Shown piece after piece: positions 11,856 to 23,289 of a stretch of 64,000 bases of DNA. This DNA comes from Armigeres subalbatus (Eukaryota; Arthropoda; Insecta; Diptera; Culicidae), in the NCBI RefSeq assembly GCF_024139115.2, contig NC_085139.1, forward strand, positions 2,179,470-2,243,469. Reading direction: 5' to 3'. The notes beneath the pieces are model-generated. The model saw only the letters and a program-made list of their open reading frames with translations, did not search any database and was not told where the DNA came from. The position numbers and the translations under genes were made by a program. Numbering within the stretch: position 1 is the stretch's first letter; every line of letters starts with the position of its first letter.

Positions 11856-12015
11856 TTCGAAAGATTTTCAGCGCAATTACCTGTAAGAGAAGTTTGGAGG
11901 ATTCCTTCCCTCAACTCAGACGCATAACCAGGATGGCGAATGGTCGCTGACAGTAGGGGCTCGATTGCGGTGTGCGAGTCATGTAGGTGTTAGGATTGTA
12001 TTCAGGGTTCAGGGG
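11856..12015. repeat. Satellite spacer, copy 3
   Basis: The third copy of the ~160-bp spacer. It ends in ATTCAGGGTTCAGGGG, where the sequence leaves the satellite and becomes unique. Its right edge may mark the ancestral boundary from which the array grew. Confidence 0.85.
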
Positions 12016-12017
12016 AT

Positions 12018-12566
12018 TTGGTACTTGTGTTAAGCTTGCGTCTGTTTTTCGGAGCGGTTGGAGATGAGGGCGGCTCATCATTTGAAAGACAACTGGAAGC
12101 AAGGAACGACTCAGGAAGCAAAATATTGGAAATAGAGGCGTACTTGCTTGAAGGACGATTTGGTAAGACTACATCTCTGATCACAAACATATTACTAGAG
12201 TGCTGGACTATGACAAGAGCATTGGAGTCTTCTATGAAGCTAACGGCAAGAGTGTGTCTGAGTAAATTACTGGCAGAAGTTGCAAAGTTTCCTCCATTCC
12301 TGTTTTCGTCGGAATACCTTGGTAAATGTTTTGGTCCCCAAAAAATTTCGCTGAATGGCACGACCATTAGCAAACTTAAGTCTTTTACTTTGAAGACTGA
12401 ACGAGCAACATGGACGTCATTAGTTGTCAATCGCTGTTTTTTCCAGTGTTTTTCATTTGATCAGCCGAAATATCTGGTGCAGCTCGAGACAAACAAATCC
12501 AAAATTTATGCTGGGGCTATTGATTTCCGAGGAATGCAAAAGAGTGCTACCGATTCCGAGCATTAG
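12018..12566 (+). other. Unrecognised open frame, 182 codons
   Basis: An open frame of 182 codons directly right of the satellite, with a 142-codon frame on the opposite strand (12002-12430). I recognise no domain, signal peptide or transposon motif in either. Overlapping open frames on both strands of one segment usually reflect composition, but the length in AT-rich DNA is mildly unusual, and an old transposon or gene fragment cannot be excluded. Confidence 0.15.
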
Positions 12567-12599
12567 AGTATGTTCCGCCACCGGGACAGAGGAGGCGTC

Positions 12600-15500
12600 G
12601 TTTTTTCGTAAGCCGGTATTCTAATGTGACTTGGTTCGTTGTATTCGGGATGAGCAAATTAGAGTTCATTAATTTGGTGAAACTCGTGTGAATTTCAGAT
12701 TTTAGCGCCACTAGATTTAAAGCACCAAAATGTCATAATGAGAATTCAGACATTTCAGGCAATCGCAACTTCAATTCTACACGATCGATTTCCTAGATAG
12801 ACTATTTATTATTGGTGGCATTAGAGCTAGAAATTAAAATGAAATATTTTTTCATAAGTTAAACTACGAAGGGATCTTGTATTGTCAATAAAGGAACGAC
12901 AGTGTGATACGTTCGTTCTTAATGGAATAGTAAGGATTGAAATCCCACCGTTAGTAGATTTAATTCATAACAATTTATTAGATATCGAATACTGTGTATC
13001 GAAATTAAATTTTCTTAACCAAAAATGCGAGAGTAATTTCATTACGTAAGATTGATTTTTTTTTAATTTCTACGGTAAAATCTTCGGAATTTCATCGAGA
13101 ATTATTTTGAAAATCCCATTATTTCAATAATGTTAGCATATATTTTTGATGTTGAACTTACATTTAATTCATTTGGAGATCGAAGAGTAAATACCTGAAA
13201 ATAGACAAAATAAAATAAAATTGATGATTATTTTTTAACTCGACTAGGAACAAATATATACGTCTTGGAATTTTATTTCAGTAATTGTAATGCTTAATAA
13301 TCAAATCGCCAAAATTTTTCGTTGAACTGTTACAAGCGTCATAATACCGTTTAATTTTCGTACACATTATTCTCATATCTACCCCCATGTTCATGTTTGG
13401 GGAAGAGATTAAGTAGTCTTGCTTATTGCACGCTTGCATAACTTTCGCTTTGATTTATTCGAACAGATAAACAATGATCAGTTTCCGTTTCCCATCACAT
13501 CATCAGCAGAAAATGCATCATTGCAATTTTTTTTAAAATAAAACAAAACAAAGTTTAAAAATTCACTCGAATCACCACATTCAATCGTCATCATCGTTCC
13601 ATCATCGTAGCTTCGAAACTGCACCGTTAGGATATTTGGTCTGCGAGGGAAAATACTTCCCTTTGTGCCCAAAATGGAAGCATAGAAAGCTGGTCAAATC
13701 CAAAACGAAATGCTCGCATTTCGTTACATTTATTTGAAGGTCAAAACCTCCTTACGCACGAACTAACGGTATTCAGATACAACCCCAAGAAAAGAAATGT
13801 CCATTTCCGAGCAAGGCCGCTCTAAATTGCATGCCCTAGAAAAAAAAATGAAAAAGGATTCAGTTCAAGGTGCAACCACCGTTAGGCAAGAGTTGCATAA
13901 CGAAAACCTATTCAAAACCGCGCCGGGCATGGGAAAAGAGTTGAAAAGCAATAAACCATAAAATTGACATTAATGGCCAGAATTGAAGGTTACACACAGC
14001 TTCGCCGCCCGGTTCGAGTTTGTCGCCCTACCTCCTCGGTGTGTGTCGTTTCTTGAGGCCGTTAGATTGCCGGGAAGTTTGTCCCGCTCTGTTTCTCTAC
14101 CTCGGACGTCGGGATTGTGGGTCGACTGACTGACTGACTGGTCGGTCGCTTTGGCTTGGCGAGGGATCACGTTTATGTCGGTATTTAAATCATAAATGGG
14201 AAATAAATATCTCTCTGCGTGAAAAGCGACAGTTATCTGGACGGGGCCCGTGAGTTGGCTGGTTATGGACTGAATATTTCTCATCTTTTCTTTCCGAGCG
14301 CTTCCGAGGATGGAACGGTATGTGTCTGGGCTGCGAAGTGACCTTGAACTGATTCATCTCGTTGCATTTTTATTTTGGGTTATTAGACCCTTTGTGATGT
14401 CCATGCTCTCGAAAAAGGATGAATCAAAAAAGTGTCAGTAATACAGCTTTCATCCTGAAGAACGGTTCAATTTGCTCTTCTTTAAAGAGCCCAACCAGTA
14501 TGTTATAAAATTTAACTACTGGTCGGTTATTAACCATAGGAAAAGTGTGATTTCGTGTAAGAACTAATCTTATCGCTACCTCTTGTGCATGGAAGTGCCA
14601 GTAAACAAGCTCTCATTGGTCAATGAGTTTGAAGGCACCATAAATCAAAAACCGAAAATCACCGCGGAGTCAGCCATTTCCAGCACAAAGACAAAAAGGC
14701 CATTTACAAACCATTTCCTGCCAACCGACCGTTCAGCTCCCCGAAATCGCCGAGAGAACCCTGGCCGGGTTGAAGAAAATCTTCTTAATTAATTTATGTA
14801 AGTATTTATACGAACAACGATTTGTGCATAAATATTTATGAAAGTTCCCGCCGCGCCACAGCGGCTAGCGAACAGCACTCTTTTTTTTCGGGGAGTCAAT
14901 GTTTTGCCGTAAAAAAATAATTTATTCGCCCGCTGCCGTTTGCTCTATACGTCGACGGCGCCATTTCCATCGGAATCGTGTAGCCCGCCCCCAGTGTGTG
15001 CGCGACGTGGAAACGGAATCTGGTTATTCCATTTAATTAGAGTGCGCGTTCCCTGGAAAAGGTATTGAGATTGGGCTCAAATTTGACGACGGAGTTAGGA
15101 TTGAAAATTTAGTTGATACACCAACGCTCAGACTGTGTCGATTTGAGTGTGCTAATGTGATGTTTCATCTAAATATCTATTTGAATAACGAACTGAAGTA
15201 TTAATGAATTATTCACGAAAAAGCCCATCATTTTTTTTTTCTTTTATCTCGAGCGCTATTCATAAATAATCTCAAAACAGACAGTTAAAAAGGGTGTCGA
15301 AATATTATTATTCCAGGCATTATTAAACCCAGTAACAAGTGTATTATTAGCCTCTGCCTTTGCCAGTAAGATTGTGTGAAATTCCAATATAGACATTGTA
15401 GGTCCTTAAGAAACCAATGACTTACCCTAAGGATTGAGTGCGATTATTCTCGACCATCCGAATAAAAAAGACAGCACGTACAAAAAGGTCTTTAGGAAAA

Positions 15501-15730
15501 TAAAAGTAAAATAGTAAAACCTGTGAATCCTTTGAGGAAACAAGCTTGTAAGAAAAGACTGAAAAGACTTTTAACGGCTCTTCGTTAAAGGGTTCTGACG
15601 TCCTGAATTTCTTTTCAAACTAGAAGCCTACATGCCATTAATATTTTTATTTTTGAAGCTAATTATTTCGAGCTTGAGAACTCTAAAAGGAAAATGGATT
15701 TCAAAGATGAAAGACTCTCACAAAAAAATA
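12600..15730. other. Unassigned non-coding DNA
   Basis: The first part (12.6-13.5 kb) is AT-rich with no structure I can name. 13.9-15.1 kb is more GC-rich, with a GACTGACTGACTGACTGG tetranucleotide run near 14130. It lacks the repeat signatures seen elsewhere and may be host intergenic or intronic sequence. No exon can be supported. Confidence 0.35.
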
Positions 15731-15732
15731 GA

Positions 15733-15797
15733 ATAAGGGAAGAGACGACCCAGCCTCGGGCTGAAAGTCCCTTAGTAAAGATTATTAAAGGTCTATT
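15733..15797 (+). mobile_element. Retroposon 3'-end fragment
   Basis: GACCCAGCCTCGGGCTGAAA followed by a degenerate polyadenylation signal (AGTAAAG). The same sequence is found, inverted and with a clean target duplication, at 29473-29525, so this is a second, older copy of that retroposon end. Confidence 0.5.
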
Positions 15798-15954
15798 GCC
15801 TTCGAGTCCCTTGGAAGGCAATATGACTTTGTGACAAAAGCTCTTCAAGTAAAAATACTTCAGAGGAATTTCCGCGAAAGTTCAGGAGAATTTTTGAGAA
15901 TAATTTTCGATTCAAAATTCAGAACAATTTTAAGCAAAAATTGAAATAAAAATT

Positions 15955-16330
15955 GTGAGGTACTTCTTACCTCTCTCTTTACATAACAAATAAGAAGTGA
16001 GAAGTCGAAAGTGACAAACGAGAAGGAATGAATAAGAAATGTAAAATGTAAAAAGAGTTGTGAAGCGAGAAGTATATAGTGAGAAATGAGAAGTGACAAA
16101 TAAAACATATGAAGTGAGAAATAGAAATTTAAAAATATGGAGTTAAAAGTGAGTGGTGAATTATGTCAAATGAAAAATAGACGTTTGAAAAAAATAAAAT
16201 AAAAATGAAGAAGTGAAGAAGTGACGTTTTCTCACACTCACACAGATGTGAGAAGGAGAACAAATTCGAAAGAATAATTGAAAATTATTAATTATTCCAT
16301 CTCCTTTTCCTTCTTCTTTTTCACTTCTGT
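15955..16330. repeat. Purine-rich GAAGTGAGAAG array, then pyrimidine turn
   Basis: Degenerate ~10-bp units of the GAAGTGAGAA type occupy 15955-16250. After a short AT-rich loop the strand bias flips to CTCCTTTTCCTTCTTC. The same purine-to-pyrimidine flip recurs at 44.8-45.0, 45.5-45.9 and 57.26-57.43 kb, which suggests one dispersed inverted repeat family. Confidence 0.65.
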
Positions 16331-16369
16331 TCTGCCTCTATCCTGTTACTATAGAGGTGTGCGCCGGTC

Positions 16370-16480
16370 CAAAAATCGCCGAAGGAGGCGTTTGTCATAA
16401 TTTTGAACGGTGACAGCTTCTTCGGAAAATCATTTTGGACGGTGGCGGGGGCGTGAATCAGTGTTTTTTTAACGCATTCG
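16370..16480. other. GCCGGTCCAAAAATCGCC segment, unassigned
   Basis: A short GC-richer island (GTGTGCGCCGGTCC...) between arrays, resembling an interspersed Aedes repeat end. No termini can be defined. Confidence 0.25.
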
Positions 16481-16549
16481 TTTCTGAAATAGTTCATTTT
16501 TTATTTTTTCAGCTTATTTATTTTTTTCCACGAGAAATACTTTTCACTC

Positions 16550-17040
16550 TTTGAAACTCTTTAGAACTTAAAAAAAAGTTTGTTGAAATTCTTAAAAAAT
16601 ATCTACGAAATTTATATGGAATTTTGAAATTGTTGTAAATAACCAAATGAAGATATTTGAAATTGCTTCATAATTTCCACGGAAAATTGTTCCAAATTTC
16701 TAAGAGAAATTTTTCAGAATTTCCACGGAAAGTTCTTCGAAATTTCCATTAAGTATTCGTCAAAATTTCCAAATTCCGCAGAATACCCGCGGGAAATTTT
16801 TTGACATATTAATGAGAAATCATTCGGAATTTCCATGGTAAACAATTCAGAATTTCAAAGAAAACTTATTAGGAAGTTCCACTGAAAGATCTTCGTGATT
16901 TTCATAGGAAACTCTTTGGAATTTGCAAGGCATTTTTATAAATTTTATATGGAATATTCTTGGGATTTCCGCGAGGAGTTTTCCGGTTGTTTCGCTAAAA
17001 ATCTTTAGAAGTTCAACGATATTCTTTTAAATTTTGATTG
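16550..17040. repeat. Decayed ~27-bp minisatellite (GGAATTTCCACGGAAAATT)
   Basis: The motif GAATTTCCACGGAAAATTCTT recurs with substitutions and indels roughly every 25-30 bp. A related fragment appears at 15860-15920 and at 22270-22340. Each unit holds a small palindrome around TTTCC.GGAAA. The spacing is too irregular for a confident copy count. Confidence 0.6.
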
Positions 17041-17144
17041 AAAACTGTTTGGTATTACATACAACGATATTTTTTTCGAACTATTGAGAGTTTTTTTATT
17101 TTCAAGAGTACGGGAAAATAACGAGAAATTGATCAAAAAGGAGA

Positions 17145-17480
17145 AGGATTGATCGGCGGAAAGTCATTTGACCGAATGCCACTTGGCCGAATAACACGTA
17201 GAAGCGAAAACCATTTAGTCGAATCGAACATTTGATAGAAAAAAAAACAATGTTAGGTCAGGAACGGTTTGGCCGAAAGCGACATACGGCCGAACTGGCC
17301 AGAATTTTCGTCTGTTCGAAAGAGTCATTTTGGCCACGAAAATGTCATTTGCTGAACGGCTGAATGGCTAAAAATATCGAACCATTTGGCCAAATGACAT
17401 TTTTATCCTATGACCCTGTCTGCAAAACGACCATTTTGTCTTAATAACCTATTTGGTCGATCAATTTTATCCAAATCTAT
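17145..17480. repeat. Array of TTTGGCCGAA / CGGCCAAAT motifs
   Basis: Degenerate ~21-bp units with core CATTTGGCCGAA in both orientations. The same units form the arms of foldback elements at 21.6-22.2 and 59.0-60.1 kb; here only one dense cluster is seen, so this may be a half element or a mixed array. Confidence 0.6.
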
Positions 17481-17499
17481 CATCTACTACACCATAGCT

Positions 17500-20400
17500 T
17501 CCCAAAGTTGGGGGGTCGCGACCTCCTTCCATAAGATTTACACAGGCTGGGGACTCCTATTCGTATGACTATGTGCGTTGGCACCGATTAGTGCTGTTGG
17601 ACGTCAATTAAAACGCGAGGGATCGGTCAGGTGGTCATTCATTGTCTTCTTGCAACTGCTGCACAGTGAGAGCGGCAACATCCCCCACCCCGTGACCAAC
17701 TGCCAAAGCGTAGTCTACAGAAATTCCACTGTCTTAGGGTTCAACATCTAAAATCGCTATCTCTATCTTTAACTACGTCTAGGACGCGACCTTTCATCCA
17801 CGAACTCTTTACCTTCTCATCCATGATAATTACAATGTCTCCAGGCTATATTATTTTAACGGTGTCAAACCACTTTGGTCGGCGACTCAGCATTGGATTT
17901 ACCCTCGGAGCCATCTCTGCCAAAAACTATTTACCAGTTACTGTGCAAACTTGTACCTACTCCGCAAAGCAGATCCGCTGTCCACAGGTTCAGATGCTGG
18001 TTGTTTAATTCCGTTCGATCCGCACAGTAGAAAATGGTTCAGAGTTAGTGCTTCATGTTCAGAAATATAAGTTAACGGGCGTGTATTTACCACAGCTTCT
18101 ACCTCCAGGAGTACGGTTTGCAGAGTTTCGTCATTCGGATGTCACGTTGATTCTGTTATAGCTTTCATTCCAGTTTTCACGGATCTAATTATCCGTTCCC
18201 ATGAGTTCCCATAAGTGGTGCCGCAGGCACATTGAATCTCCATGAAATATGCGCATTCGTGAAGGTGGCTGCATAATCTTTATTGATCCCTCGTATTTCT
18301 TCAATCAATTGACGGGTCGCACCAACAAAGATCGTAGCATAGTCTGAATATTCTTCTATTGGCGCGCCTCTTCGTGCTACAAATCTACGGAATGCCATCA
18401 CGCAGGATACCGTAGAGAGGCTATGCACGACTTCTAAATGTACTGCCCTAATAGTGAGGCACGTAAATAGGGCCACCCACCCCTTAGCTACTCCTCTTCC
18501 TAAGTTAACTTCCAGTCAGTGGTCCGAAGTAATCAACTCCCAGGAAAGTATATGGCCGGATAAATGGCGTACACCGAGCGCTGGGAAGCGGTTCCCTTAT
18601 TGGAGGACGAGGAACTGCTTTCTTCACCTTACACAGCTGACACTCACGCGTGACTCTGCGAATCACTGTTCGAAGGCCGGGTATAAAGTACCGCTGACGA
18701 ATTTCATTGTGTACCGTTTGGAGATATTTTCGATGAAAGTTTTTACCAGAAGCGTAGTACCAGCCCGAGCAGCACAAGTCAGACAAAATGGTTGCCGCAA
18801 CTTAAATGTGACTGAATCTGGTCAAATATGCGTTGCAGTAACCTATGTGAAACATATGTGTTGCTAGGGAGTGTGGTTTTGTCGCATTGCCGCTGCCTCT
18901 GCCTTCGTAAATTCTTCTTTCTACAGTATTCTGTAGTGTCCACTCGTAGTTCATTGATTCTTGATGATTGCTACTGCCCGAAACACATACGCAGTAGGTC
19001 AAGCAAACTCTCGATTACAGTTGTCCGGTGCAGAAACACAGATCGAAGATCTTCTGATGTTTCGCTAACTGCCCCTTCGTCCGATGGCCATTGCTTTACG
19101 GGATCGTATAAAAATTCCGGACCTTGAAACCAACGCTGATCAGGTTGAAACCCAGGCCCGCTTCCCCATTTAGTTGCATCATCGGCAGCGTTCAACTATG
19201 TAGGGACTCGTCAGGGAGAGAATCTCAGCGACGCGGAACTCCACAAACTGATGGTATCGTCGTCGCTCCGGCCGCAGCCATGACAGGACTGTAGAAGAAT
19301 CCGACCAGAAATAGCGGCTATCGATTTGCGATGTCAATGAGAAGCCAATGCTTTGCGCGAGTCGTGCGCCGAGCATGACCGCCTGTAGCTCAAGTCGGGG
19401 AATTGACAATGGCTTCAATGGTGAAACTTTGGTTTTTGATGCTACTAATGCGCATCTTCGGCCAGTTCCTATATCCAATCGCAAATAGGCTACCGCAACG
19501 TGTGCTATCTCGCTGGCGTCAACAAATACATGGAGCTGAAGTGCTTCACTGAAGAAACATCTAGGATCCTTCACATCGCATAATTGGCCAAGTAACTCAA
19601 TCCAGCGATACCACATATCATGAAGATAATTAGCTATTGGCTCATCCCGATCAGTTCCGTACCTCCAGATCTTCTGTATGAGTATCTTTCCATGTACTAC
19701 GTACTGGGGTATCAAACCGAGGGGATCAAATATGGTCATCACTGCTCGCATAACTTGACGCTTCGTTGGCACGGTATCGCTCTTTGCTGTATACTCGGTA
19801 AAACCGCCGTATCAAAAGTAAAAACATCCTCCGTTGTCAACCACACCAGAACGCCTAGAACGCGCTCAGTTTCTCCTTGTTTGTCCAAATTCATGGACTT
19901 GGCAGCAAGTTTTGCTGATACCGCAAGAAGCGATAGTACTGTCGAGGAGTTCGAGTGGAACTTTCCAATCTGAAAACCCGCAGTTGCATGAATCATTTTC
20001 ACCGTACTAATTAGCTCAACTGCCTCTTCCTCAGTCTCCACGCTATCAAGAAAGTCATCGACGTAGTGATTTTTGATTATGAGCAGTTGAAGACTCGTGG
20101 ATGCGATTCTGCGAACCGTATTGCGCTATACATAGGGAACATGTCGCCCCAAACGTTGCACATCCATGACGTACACTTGTGCTTCATCCCTCTGGTTGTC
20201 TCGCCAAAGAAACCGCTAAAAATGTTTGTCTTTTTCTTGTATCCGTATTTGATGGAACACTTCAGCTAGATCACCGCAGACTGCGGTGTTGTACTGTCTG
20301 AATCTCAATACATAATCCAGCCGACAGAGACACAAGGAGATCTGGTCCTTTCATCACCTTGAACTTTTGCGGCAGCGTCCCATATTACGGGTGTTTTTCC

Positions 20401-20925
20401 TGGCTTTTTTTCGGATTTTCAACGACTCCCAGAGGAAGGTACCACGTATGATTCGGTTTGGTTGTTTCTAGTTCCTTTTTGGATGCTCTGTGAGCGTATT
20501 TTTTTTCCACATACCCATCGACTTGTTGTTTTACTCGTTGATGCAGACTAGGATCACGCTCTAGTTTTTGTTCCAATTATTTGAGTCGTTGCAGCGCCAT
20601 GGGATAACTATTTGGGAACGACGGGTTATCGACATTCCAGAGTAGACCAGTTTCGAACCGACCATCTTTTAGCACCGTCGTTTGCTCTAATAACTTCAGT
20701 GCTCTTACATCCGCTTCAGCTTCTATTTTTGTCGTGACTGAACTCTCTTCTACTCGGAAGAACTGCTTCATCGCGTCGTGTAGACCACGGTTGCTGAACA
20801 TATCTGTGTGGTGCAAGTTTACTCTCTCAACAGTACGCTCCGCCTCGGTGTGTCTTCCGAACACGCTCCAATCCAGCCAGGTTCCATTTATTCCAACACC
20901 GTTTTTTAATTTTTACAGATACTAA
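17500..20925 (-). pseudogene. BEL/Pao LTR retrotransposon pol remnant
   Basis: This minus-strand polyprotein fragment would have supplied the replication enzymes of a BEL/Pao retrotransposon. Read 5' to 3', it shows a pre-RT segment (20925-20385, ending HTWYLPLGVVENPKK), the RT catalytic box YVDDFLDS (YVDD at complement 20054-20065), an RNase H segment with FVDASE and SDSSTVLSW (19772-19179), an integrase HHCC zinc finger with CQLCK and GVDYFGPLTG (18786-18505), an integrase core fragment (18476-18189, with WER near 18200), and a C-terminal segment with PGDIVII (about 17860). At least one in-frame stop (20578) and several frameshifts break it. gag, protease and LTRs are not recognised, so the 5' part is missing. 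A small MITE-like insert interrupts it at 18764-18870. The left limit is uncertain; the sequence CCCAAAGTTGGGGGGTCG near 17500 may belong to another element. Confidence 0.9.
18764..18870. mobile_element. Short MITE nested in BEL/Pao remnant
   Basis: The sequence is bounded by CCCGAGCAGCACAAGT on the left and the inverted form of CCCTAGCAACACATATGT on the right. It lies where the integrase reading is interrupted, just upstream of the HHCC finger. Its core AAATGTGACTGAATC recurs at 53320. No target duplication is clear. Confidence 0.5.
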
Positions 20926-20929
20926 TTTC

Positions 20930-21125
20930 GTCCTTAACTATAAGGCCGATTTCAGTGTATCGTACTTGACTCGACTTAGGTCTTAGGTACTGAACACGAC
21001 CTTACAGTTAAGGTCGAAATATGGATCATTAGTTTCATTGGCGCTAAAGGTCATAATCAACTAAAACCCAACCGTGTAAAAAAGAACTGGCTGTATTCGA
21101 ATGCCACTTGGTCAAATAACATTTC
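20930..21125. other. Junction between retrotransposon and MITEs
   Basis: Sequence without a recognised gene. It includes CCAACCGTGTAAAAAAGAAC, a variant of the block CCAACCGTGTAAAAAAAACC seen again near 32088, indicating another dispersed repeat. Confidence 0.3.
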
Positions 21126-21127
21126 TA

Positions 21128-21350
21128 GGGTACTTATTCAAAGGATGTATGTGATTTTGTAAACAAAGATTTAAACGTCGATATCTCCAAACTGATTACA
21201 CTCCCACGCAATCCAACACCGCCAACAGTTAGCAGAAGGCTTCCCCTACCTGTCTGTGGTGATGGTTTGCGTAGGAGTGCAATCAGATTGGACAAATCGA
21301 CGTTTCAATCTTTGTTTTCAAAAATACATACGTCCTTTGAATAAGTACCC
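21128..21350. mobile_element. 223-bp MITE with GGGTACTTATT termini
   Basis: Starts GGGTACTTATTCAAAGGA and ends with the inverted complement. The arms extend about 84 bp (to about 21212, resuming at 21267) with scattered mismatches around a ~54-bp centre. No open frame. The flanks (TTCTA / GAGAT) give no clear target duplication. Confidence 0.8.
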
Positions 21351-21599
21351 GAGATGTGTTCAAAACAATGAATCGCCTACTTTGAGCATGTTTACAGCGG
21401 CACACTAGGAGTTAACTTTCGCAAATCAGTATGGCGAAATGCATCTAGGGTTTACATAACTGGTACCAAATAGTTTTTCGTGAAAAGTTCTTACTGTTCT
21501 TACATATACGTTAGCGCCTGGATGCTGGCAGCGGCGGGTAGGAAACCAACCTCTGTATATGTGATTCATTATTAGATCAAAGATTGTTTAGCCAAAAAT

Positions 21600-22205
21600 A
21601 TCATTTGGTTTCGATTGCACTGGTAATTTGGCTGAAAAAGTCGTTCGTCCTAACAGGTCATTTGGCCGAAAACGCCGTCTGGCCGAAAAGGTCGTTTGGC
21701 CGAAAATGTCATTTGGTCAAACAGGTAAGCTTTTAGCTTATTTTCAGCTGACTGTAGATGTCTATGGTTGTCTATACTCCGATCAATGGATCAACTGAAC
21801 GGCTGACTGGGATCTGCCAATCATTCTTCCTGTGCAAGTTTTAGTAATCCAATAAATACAAAGATCATAACAGCGCCAGCCACGTTCTTTCCCAAAGCAG
21901 AACCCAACTCTTCGATGATCGCGCGATCGTTCTCCTTCCGATTTACAACACGAACAAACACGCACTCTCATTTGTCCGATAAGTTTGGCTGCCATTTGAC
22001 TGAAAATTCCGTTGAGTCGAAAATGACCATTTCTGCCAAACGACCTTTTTAACCAAACGACTTTTTCGACCAATTGACCAGTTCGGCCGACTGACATTTT
22101 CAGCTGTATGTCCACTTCGGCCAAATGACATTTCCTGCCAAAAGGCCCTTTCTGCTAAACGACCAGTTAGCCTATATGACCTATTCGGTCGAATGATTTT
22201 CGACA
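21600..22205. mobile_element. Foldback element with inverted TTTGGCCGAA arrays
   Basis: The left arm (21600-21730) repeats the motif GTCATTTGGCCGAAAA, and the right arm (21966-22205) repeats its complement TTCGGCCAAATGACA, each in several ~21-bp units, around a ~235-bp unrelated centre. Inverted terminal arrays of short tandem units are the architecture of foldback elements such as Drosophila FB. No transposase is present. Confidence 0.7.
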
Positions 22206-22412
22206 CAACTGTTCTTCCCCACTCAAAAATTTGATTTGAACAAGAAATTATTTGAGTTTCGACGGGAATTGCTTCGGACCTTCTACACAAAATTCTTTAG
22301 AGTTTCTACTAAAAGTTGCTCGAAGTTTCTGCGGTTTTAACTTCGGTAAATTTTCCAAATGTCAATTGAGAAAGTTCTTAATCGATAGTATTTAATCGGT
22401 TTGATAGTTATA

Positions 22413-22844
22413 CAGTGTCAATCCGATTTTGTCACTCCCCGATTTTGTCTACCCCCGATTTTATCACGTTTTCGACCCGATTTTATCACGTCTCGATTTT
22501 GTCATGTTTTAAACCCGATTTTGTCACCCCAAAAAAATTTGATAATTTTAGTCGTTCTTTTTATTTTTGTAAATGATACCGCAAGCAACAATGATTTTCA
22601 TGAAATAACTTTCATCGCCTGTGATTTATTACAAAATCATTTCTTAGTACCGTTCAAGGATTTTTGAGCCTTTTCGACAAGAAATAACGGGTGCCAATCA
22701 CGCATTTTATCTTTTCAAGGCGTAAACTGATTCATATTTGTGAAATGAATTAAAAAATTGAAAATATTTTTTTTCGATTTTGTCACATTTCCTATTTTAT
22801 TTTTATTATTTCACGAGGGGGGTGATAAAATCGGGATATTACTT
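22413..22844 (+). mobile_element. MITE with CCCGATTTTATCAC motifs
   Basis: The left end holds five closely spaced CGATTTTGTC/CGATTTTATC units, and the right end has the inverted motif GTGATAAAATCGGGATA. TA dinucleotides flank both ends, consistent with a Tc1-mariner-type non-autonomous element, but the last few terminal bases do not match well. A decayed relative lies at 4640-4990. Confidence 0.5.
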
Positions 22845-22859
22845 TATAACTGAGTACCT

Positions 22860-23065
22860 AAAAATAAAAATCGTCTGGAATACAAAAATCTTAACAAATA
22901 TTTTTTAAAGAAATATGCATTTTCAGAGAGCGTGAAAAAGCGCCTGGGAGAAACTTAGATATTTTTTGTTATTATTGACAATAAATGTCGGACAAGGGTT
23001 CATACTTTAATTACATAAGGACTCAAGGTGGAGATTGATGTCTTTCACAATTAGTGTATCGTTCC
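22860..23065. other. Unassigned AT-rich spacer
   Basis: Short AT-rich stretch between two MITEs. Nothing recognisable. Confidence 0.3.
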
Positions 23066-23071
23066 TAAGTA

Positions 23072-23287
23072 CCACCGTCGGGGGTGACAATGGATCTGGG
23101 GGGTGACAATGGGTCATCGCTCTCACCGACAGTATGAAGGTCGGATATCAAAACCCTTCAAAAAGATCTTTTATAATTTGGTTTTCTTGTCCCCAATCAC
23201 ATTCAATCTATCCGGCAAGTATTCTAAGTATTTGAAACAGTGACCCATTCTCACCCCCATTTGACCCATTGTCACCCCCGACGACGG
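23072..23287. mobile_element. 216-bp MITE, TA target duplication
   Basis: The termini are CCACCGTCGGGGGTGACAAT and the inverse of CCGTCGTCGGGGGTGACAAT, with two GGGGGTGACAATGG motifs per end. TA at 23070-23071 and 23288-23289 fits insertion by a Tc1-mariner-type transposase. The internal GTGACCCATT/AATGGGTCA blocks also pair. No coding capacity. Confidence 0.85.
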
Positions 23288-23289
23288 TA

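Noticed and set aside
8716..11914. Long minus-strand frames of 252-371 codons in the satellite
   Set aside because: They are forced by the repeat: (GAAATCA)n has no stop in any frame. No independent coding evidence.
12002..12566. Endogenous viral element
   Set aside because: No recognisable viral motif in either frame; unidentified is the honest call.
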